From: Nitzschia sp. pyKryTriq1 | Lineage: Eukaryota; Bacillariophyta; Bacillariophyceae; Bacillariales; Bacillariaceae | Assembly (NCBI GenBank): GCA_956465555.1 | Contig: OY101120.1 | Location: 2,722,001 to 2,786,000 of the forward strand | Length of the DNA: 64,000 nucleotides | Reading direction: 5' to 3' | Shown here: positions 59,618 through 64,000 of the stretch, in pieces | Position numbering within the stretch: the stretch's first letter is position 1 | Layout of the letters: every line of letters starts with the position of its first letter | Translations under genes and position numbers: made by a program | Notes under the pieces: model-generated | Database searches by the model: none | What the model saw: only the letters and a program-made list of their open reading frames with translations | What the model was told of the DNA's origin: nothing

Positions 59618-60435
59618 CGCGTATTTTATACTCGTATATAATACTCGTATACTTGTAGACTCTCAATACTGCGGTCCTGTAATCGCACTGTCTGCCTGTG
59701 TTTGCTTCTACAGTACTCTTGTAATAAAATAAAATATATTCTTATGATGAATGCGGCGGAAGCATCAGCAATCAGCAGCAAAACCGGAAAAGAAAAGAGA
59801 AAACACAAAGCAGCCTCAGCCGTACAGCATAATATCGCGACGCGATCCAGAGATTAAAAAAAAATCCATTCAGTACACGTACCGCGTACACAACCGGTAC
59901 TGTACCGGCCTTGCCTTTTACGTAGTACATACCGGTAGCTCTGGTACTGAAAAATACGCGCGCTCGCTTTTGGGCCAATCCGAAGCTCCTGATCGTCCGC
60001 ACGCAACACGCGCGACTGTACAGTCAGTACGACTCCTCGGACCGAATTTGTCTTCTTCCACGCAGCGCAGGCAGGCCGGCCGCATACGTCATTCGCCATT
60101 CATCATCATTCATTCCCATATTATTAATAGCGCCAGCCGCCATCACAAAAACCACACCGCCAATAAAGAGCAAGTGTACCATACACTAATAAGTGAAAAG
60201 AGAGAGAAATAAAGATGAGCGAGACAGAACAACGCACATACCGGTATATATGGACCAACAACAAACAAAACACATCAGCAGGTATGGTATGCTCTACGAA
60301 CGCCGACTCTAGAGATTAGTAGTAGTGCATCGATATCTCTAAAAAAGGAAGAACGAGGACGCCATATCATCATCATCGTACACACAAGTACTATTACAAA
60401 GGAGGAGTAGTCTGCAGTCTGCAGGACGAGTGCCA
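59618..60435. other. Divergent intergenic region
   Basis: It lies between the starts of the minus-strand EGF-like gene and the plus-strand fusion gene. GTACCGG words occur around 59876-59940, and an ATAATACTCGTATA-type motif near 59632-59650. No supported gene. Confidence 0.5.
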
Positions 60436-63400
60436 ATGATGTCTCCTCAGAAGAGCCCCACCGATGAGCAGCACAACATCACGGCCACCCCGACGACGAG
60501 CCATCGCAACAACAACATGTCGGCGCAAGGGAACAACCCCAAAGACGTTGTTTCTTCTTCTAGTTCTTCTTCTTCTTCTTTTTCGCCAGTGGGAGTCGTC
60601 GATCCGGTGGTACGAGCCATGAACACCGTGATGTATGGGTTGCTGGTACACTTTGGAACTCTGTGGACGATTCTTCATGGCGATGATGTGAACCATCATC
60701 AGGATAATAGTACTATTATTATTACTAATTCGCTGCAAGAAGAACAAGAAGAACAAGAAGAACAATGGTCTCAGCAGCAGTCCTCCTCCTCCTCCTCCTC
60801 CTTCTGGTGCTCCTCCTGCTGCTGCTGCTACTGGCTCCAGATCCTGTTGTTGCTTCACGGATATTGGGTGTACCTTCAACACGCCAATGTTCTAGCGAAT
60901 CCATTCTGCCAACGTTTGGATCGACAATACGGAATTGCGTTACTCAAATCGAATCAACATTGGGCGATTGCTGGAACCTTGTCGGCCTATTGGTGTCGTG
61001 AAACACTGGGAATGTTTTTGTGTTTGCCATTTCTCTTAGCAGCAACGCCCGGCAAAGAAGGTAGCAGCAGCAGCAGCAGCAGCACTACCCATTATTGGAT
61101 TTTATATTCTCTCATTTATCACACCATCAAGAGTCGAGGAGTACGACAAGATGCCCTTCGTCGATATTCACCGTCCTATGGGATTATGAGAGTCGTCATT
61201 GACAAGTTTTATCTACACACCACACCAGAAACGATTTTGAGTATGGTTCGAATATCACTTCAAGGCCTCGACACTTGGATTCATTATTCCATCCTTCGTG
61301 ATCTACTTTTAACAACAATACAACATCAAGCTTCCATGACGACGAGCCTACCACTACTAGTAGTAGGACTACCACGGAACAACAACGACAACAACAACAA
61401 CTACAACAGTTTGATACTGTTGTTGTGGATGCTGCATGCCGTCTTTGGTCTTTGGGTCGTTCATGCCGCACTGAATCAGTATTTTCGATGCAGTACGGCT
61501 AGCGTCATGGTCCAAGCGTGGTATTCGCTGACGGCACCACGTCGCCAACGACAAGAAGAACAAGAACAAGAACACCAGTCGAAAAGGACGACAAGCACCG
61601 TGAATGATGGTACTACTAATACTCTATTGACGGACGATCTAAATCCTGGAACATCCAGTCCTTCAAAAGAGACTGATGAACACGAAAAAGTCGATAATGA
61701 TAATGATAATAATGACGATGATGACGAGACGGAAGTGGAAAGTGTCTCCAGTACAGAAACGGAAGATAATGATGATTCCAGCAACAAGAACAACAATCAC
61801 GATTCAGCTGCTGCTGCTGATTCTGGGGCGAATGACGACTTGTTCATTGTTCGGAAACTCCTTCGACCCGGTCGAGTGCCAGAGGAACTCCAAGGGCGTC
61901 AAGGGGCGGTCACAGATGGAGTCGATACGGCCGTACGCATTGAGACGGTGCTGGCCATTTTGGCGTCCACATTCCTCTTGGGCTTGGGAACCGTACCCTT
62001 TCGAGCCTTGACGATCATGACGACGACGACAACAACCATGTCGTTGGAGAGAACCTGCTCTCCAGATTGGACTCAGCAGTACTTGGCGATGATTTCCTTT
62101 GCATGGTGGTTATCGGGCTTGCTTTATGGAATTTGGGCCCTCTTCTTGAAAACGTCGACCAGCTCGACCACTTCGAAACGTCAAGAAGCAAACGTTTCCT
62201 CGATGGATGCTTCTTTGTCGTCTACACGTTCTCGACAACGAACCATGGTGAATATTGTGGATCTCATGCTTTTGATCGCAACAGCAACCCAAGTCTTCGC
62301 AAAGGAAGATGGCAGAATCTGTTGGTATCTTGCTGTAGGAGTCACGGTCAAATCCTATCTACAGGCATCTCGAATTCCACGCCCTTACCTCGTCTGGACC
62401 AGTATGCGAGTCTCGGAGTTTGTTGGAAAGCTGATACTCCTTCGGAGGCTACTTCAATTTCTCGAAACCTCCAGTTCGAACGAAATGGCATGGATCGAAT
62501 TGACGATTGCTCTGGCTTGGGCTATCTGGGTGGTCTCAACGCCGATTCCTACCCCTTGTGAGCTCGAGTCTCTAACTGCAAGCTGTACGACTACTGGTAG
62601 CGACAACCACTCTGTCGCCGACGTTGTCTTTTTGGGTCATCCTGCCGAGTTAATCGACTGTTGGGCCCTGTGGCTACTTCCCTACTCACTCCACGAACGA
62701 TGGCAGGGCCCCTGGTGGGCCATTCCGCTCTGGCCTCTGCACTATCTCGTGGGGTGGTATGTCTGCAACTATCGTCGAAAACTCTTTGGGGACAAGGCGT
62801 CCTTCTTTTGTTGCGACAATGTCTCTTACGACGGCATTCAAATGCAGACATGGACGGCTTCTCACTTTGGTCGGCATTTTGTCACCCATCCCTTTCAAGT
62901 CAAACAAAATATCGAGGCTGCCGCCCGACATGCCGAACGCACAGGAGTCAAGGTGCTATGCTTGGGGGCGTTGAACAAGGCCGAAAGCATTAACTCTGGT
63001 GGGGTCGGAGTTGTCAAAGCTCTGGACACCGAGTCTAAACTCTCGGTCATTCACGGTAATCATTTGACGGCTGCGGCCGTAGGGGAGACTACGCTCCAGT
63101 GCTTTGGAGAAAAGGCCAAGGTGTTCTTGACGGGCGCCAGTTCCAAGGTTGGATGGGCAGTTGCCCAAGCCTTGAGAGATCGCCATGGCTTTGAAGTCTT
63201 GTGCCATAGTACCGACCCAGGCCGACGAAAGTTTTTCCAAGAACAGGGCTTTGCAGCTGCTTCGAAGCTATCGGAAGGTACTCATTTTAGCAAGCTTTGG
63301 ATCGTTGGAAAGTACGATCTCGCGGTTCCCCGACTGATTCCTCAGAACGCTACTGCCGTGGTGTTTTCTGTCCCACATGCTTTGGGATCACGGCCCGATG

Positions 63401-64000
63401 TGAGAGTGGTGGAGGCGGGAACGTTGCACATGGATCTATCAAGGCTCGATCGTCCCCGTCAATTCACCAACAAACTCCGGGTTCAAGAGATCTTTGCATG
63501 CCACGCAGCGAGTTGTGTCGCGGCGTTTCGATTGAAACGAGACGGGCTCGACCGCATCGTGGAAACCGGTCCTGTCGATCCCAACACCATGGATACCTGG
63601 TTGGAGGATGCGAAACAGCTTGGATTTCAAGTACCTCGAGTATCGCCCATTCCGTCCACTACGATCAGGAGGAGTCACGAACCACCCATCATCATTGTAG
63701 GTGCTGGCCCTTCGGGATTGGCTGTTGCCGCCTCACTCGCTCGTCAAAATATCCCAAGCCTCATTCTCGAGTCCCAAGAAGATCCCACTCAGTTTGGATC
63801 CTGGGAGCATCATTTCAGTGGTTTGGAAGTCACTTCTCAAAAGAAATGGTGTCAACTGCCTGGCTTTGGCATTTCCGACTTTCCTGGGGACTACATTTCC
63901 GCTCAAGACTATCGTCGCTACCTCCATTTGTATGCGGCTCGATTTGGACTAGAAATTCGTCGCGGTGTCCAAGTGGTTTCTATTGAAAAAGGACACGACG
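60436..64000 (+). CDS. CER1/WAX2-like domain fused to an FMO-like flavoprotein (3' partial)
   Basis: From ATG 60436 one frame is open to the right edge (64000), at least 1,188 codons and no stop. Residues 1-800 are a multi-pass membrane region: several hydrophobic stretches (for example WLQILLLLHGYWV near 137-149, MFLCLPFLLAA near 188-198) split by an acidic linker (about 410-470). I see no clustered His boxes of the fatty acid hydroxylase type. About 800-1070 match the WAX2/CER1/CER3 C-terminal domain: IQMQTWTASHFGRHF, GVKVLCLGALNKAESINSGG and VFLTGASSKVGWAVAQAL. About 1085 on is an FAD-binding FMO-like start: IIIVGAGPSGLAVAASLARQ (GxGxxG at 1089-1094), then FGSWEHHFSGLEVTSQKK. In plants CER1/CER3 make very-long-chain alkanes or aldehydes, and FMOs oxidise substrates with NADPH and FAD. 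A coupled lipid-oxidation enzyme at the ER is likely. Confidence 0.85.
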   Translation, partial: MMSPQKSPTDEQHNITATPTTSHRNNNMSAQGNNPKDVVSSSSSSSSSFSPVGVVDPVVRAMNTVMYGLLVHFGTLWTILHGDDVNHHQDNSTIIITNSLQEEQEEQEEQWSQQQSSSSSSSFWCSSCCCCYWLQILLLLHGYWVYLQHANVLANPFCQRLDRQYGIALLKSNQHWAIAGTLSAYWCRETLGMFLCLPFLLAATPGKEGSSSSSSSTTHYWILYSLIYHTIKSRGVRQDALRRYSPSYGIMRVVIDKFYLHTTPETILSMVRISLQGLDTWIHYSILRDLLLTTIQHQASMTTSLPLLVVGLPRNNNDNNNNYNSLILLLWMLHAVFGLWVVHAALNQYFRCSTASVMVQAWYSLTAPRRQRQEEQEQEHQSKRTTSTVNDGTTNTLLTDDLNPGTSSPSKETDEHEKVDNDNDNNDDDDETEVESVSSTETEDNDDSSNKNNNHDSAAAADSGANDDLFIVRKLLRPGRVPEELQGRQGAVTDGVDTAVRIETVLAILASTFLLGLGTVPFRALTIMTTTTTTMSLERTCSPDWTQQYLAMISFAWWLSGLLYGIWALFLKTSTSSTTSKRQEANVSSMDASLSSTRSRQRTMVNIVDLMLLIATATQVFAKEDGRICWYLAVGVTVKSYLQASRIPRPYLVWTSMRVSEFVGKLILLRRLLQFLETSSSNEMAWIELTIALAWAIWVVSTPIPTPCELESLTASCTTTGSDNHSVADVVFLGHPAELIDCWALWLLPYSLHERWQGPWWAIPLWPLHYLVGWYVCNYRRKLFGDKASFFCCDNVSYDGIQMQTWTASHFGRHFVTHPFQVKQNIEAAARHAERTGVKVLCLGALNKAESINSGGVGVVKALDTESKLSVIHGNHLTAAAVGETTLQCFGEKAKVFLTGASSKVGWAVAQALRDRHGFEVLCHSTDPGRRKFFQEQGFAAASKLSEGTHFSKLWIVGKYDLAVPRLIPQNATAVVFSVPHALGSRPDVRVVEAGTLHMDLSRLDRPRQFTNKLRVQEIFACHAASCVAAFRLKRDGLDRIVETGPVDPNTMDTWLEDAKQLGFQVPRVSPIPSTTIRRSHEPPIIIVGAGPSGLAVAASLARQNIPSLILESQEDPTQFGSWEHHFSGLEVTSQKKWCQLPGFGISDFPGDYISAQDYRRYLHLYAARFGLEIRRGVQVVSIEKGHD

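Noticed and set aside
59751-60212. A 153-codon frame before the CER1/WAX2-FMO gene
   Set aside because: Arg/His/Lys/Ser-rich translation of GTACCGG-rich DNA. No similarity, and it is located in a divergent promoter.
1-64000. tRNA, rRNA and snRNA genes
   Set aside because: I looked for cloverleaf-like blocks and B-box words. The only GGTTCGAT matches are in the 183-base repeat and do not fold into a tRNA by eye.

Overview
The window looks like nuclear DNA of a diatom, probably a raphid pennate. This is inference from gene content: a signal peptide with an ASAFAP-like plastid motif (2690-4150), several genes with the helicase-associated (HA) domain that is multiplied in diatoms, a type II membrane LRR protein of diatom style, a FAS1 protein with a Cys-rich head, a trehalose-6-phosphate synthase/phosphatase fusion, a Copia-type fossil, short GT-AG introns, and long Ser/Asp/Asn/Gln homopolymers. 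Genes are mostly single-exon and lie on both strands. Intergenic DNA is rich in TAG/CTA trinucleotides and in GTAC/CCGGTA words.

Layout. 1-10 kb: FAS1 protein, plastid-type 2OG dioxygenase, small acidic ORF beside palindromic repeats, intron-bearing H2A.X, large acidic disordered protein (minus). 11-15 kb: aldo/keto reductase, LRR membrane protein (minus), Copia fossil. 16-27 kb: two copies of a two-gene module (a small protein here called the DHxAW protein, plus an HA-domain gene) around a large protein with an MGSC acylation motif. 27.8-37.5 kb: a 1,463-residue disordered protein (minus) and an ankyrin protein with an MGAC acylation motif whose first exon was joined here. 37.7-43.9 kb: F-box-like/WD40 protein (minus) divergent from a five-exon CBM20-like/TPS/TPP fusion. 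44-49 kb: a third, decayed copy of the DHxAW/HA module, then a GAF-like regulator (minus). 50-59.6 kb: small unknown proteins, a sulfotransferase-like membrane protein (minus), a protein with a diatom-type VLGDHP domain, a secreted protein, and a secreted EGF-like Cys-rich protein (minus). 60.4 kb to the right edge: one uninterrupted reading frame of at least 1,188 codons joining a multi-pass membrane region, a CER1/WAX2-type C-terminal domain and an FMO-like flavoprotein.

The main results are the CER1/WAX2-FMO fusion; the DHxAW/HA module found three times within 30 kb, with shared non-coding sequence; four spliced models built from splice signals and protein continuity (H2A.X, second HA gene, ankyrin protein, third HA gene), plus the five-exon TPS/TPP; apparent loss of catalytic residues in both halves of the TPS/TPP; and a set of large acidic disordered proteins sharing short motifs, two membrane-associated proteins of the window carrying myristoylation/palmitoylation-type N termini. 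No RNA genes, CRISPR arrays or operons were seen.
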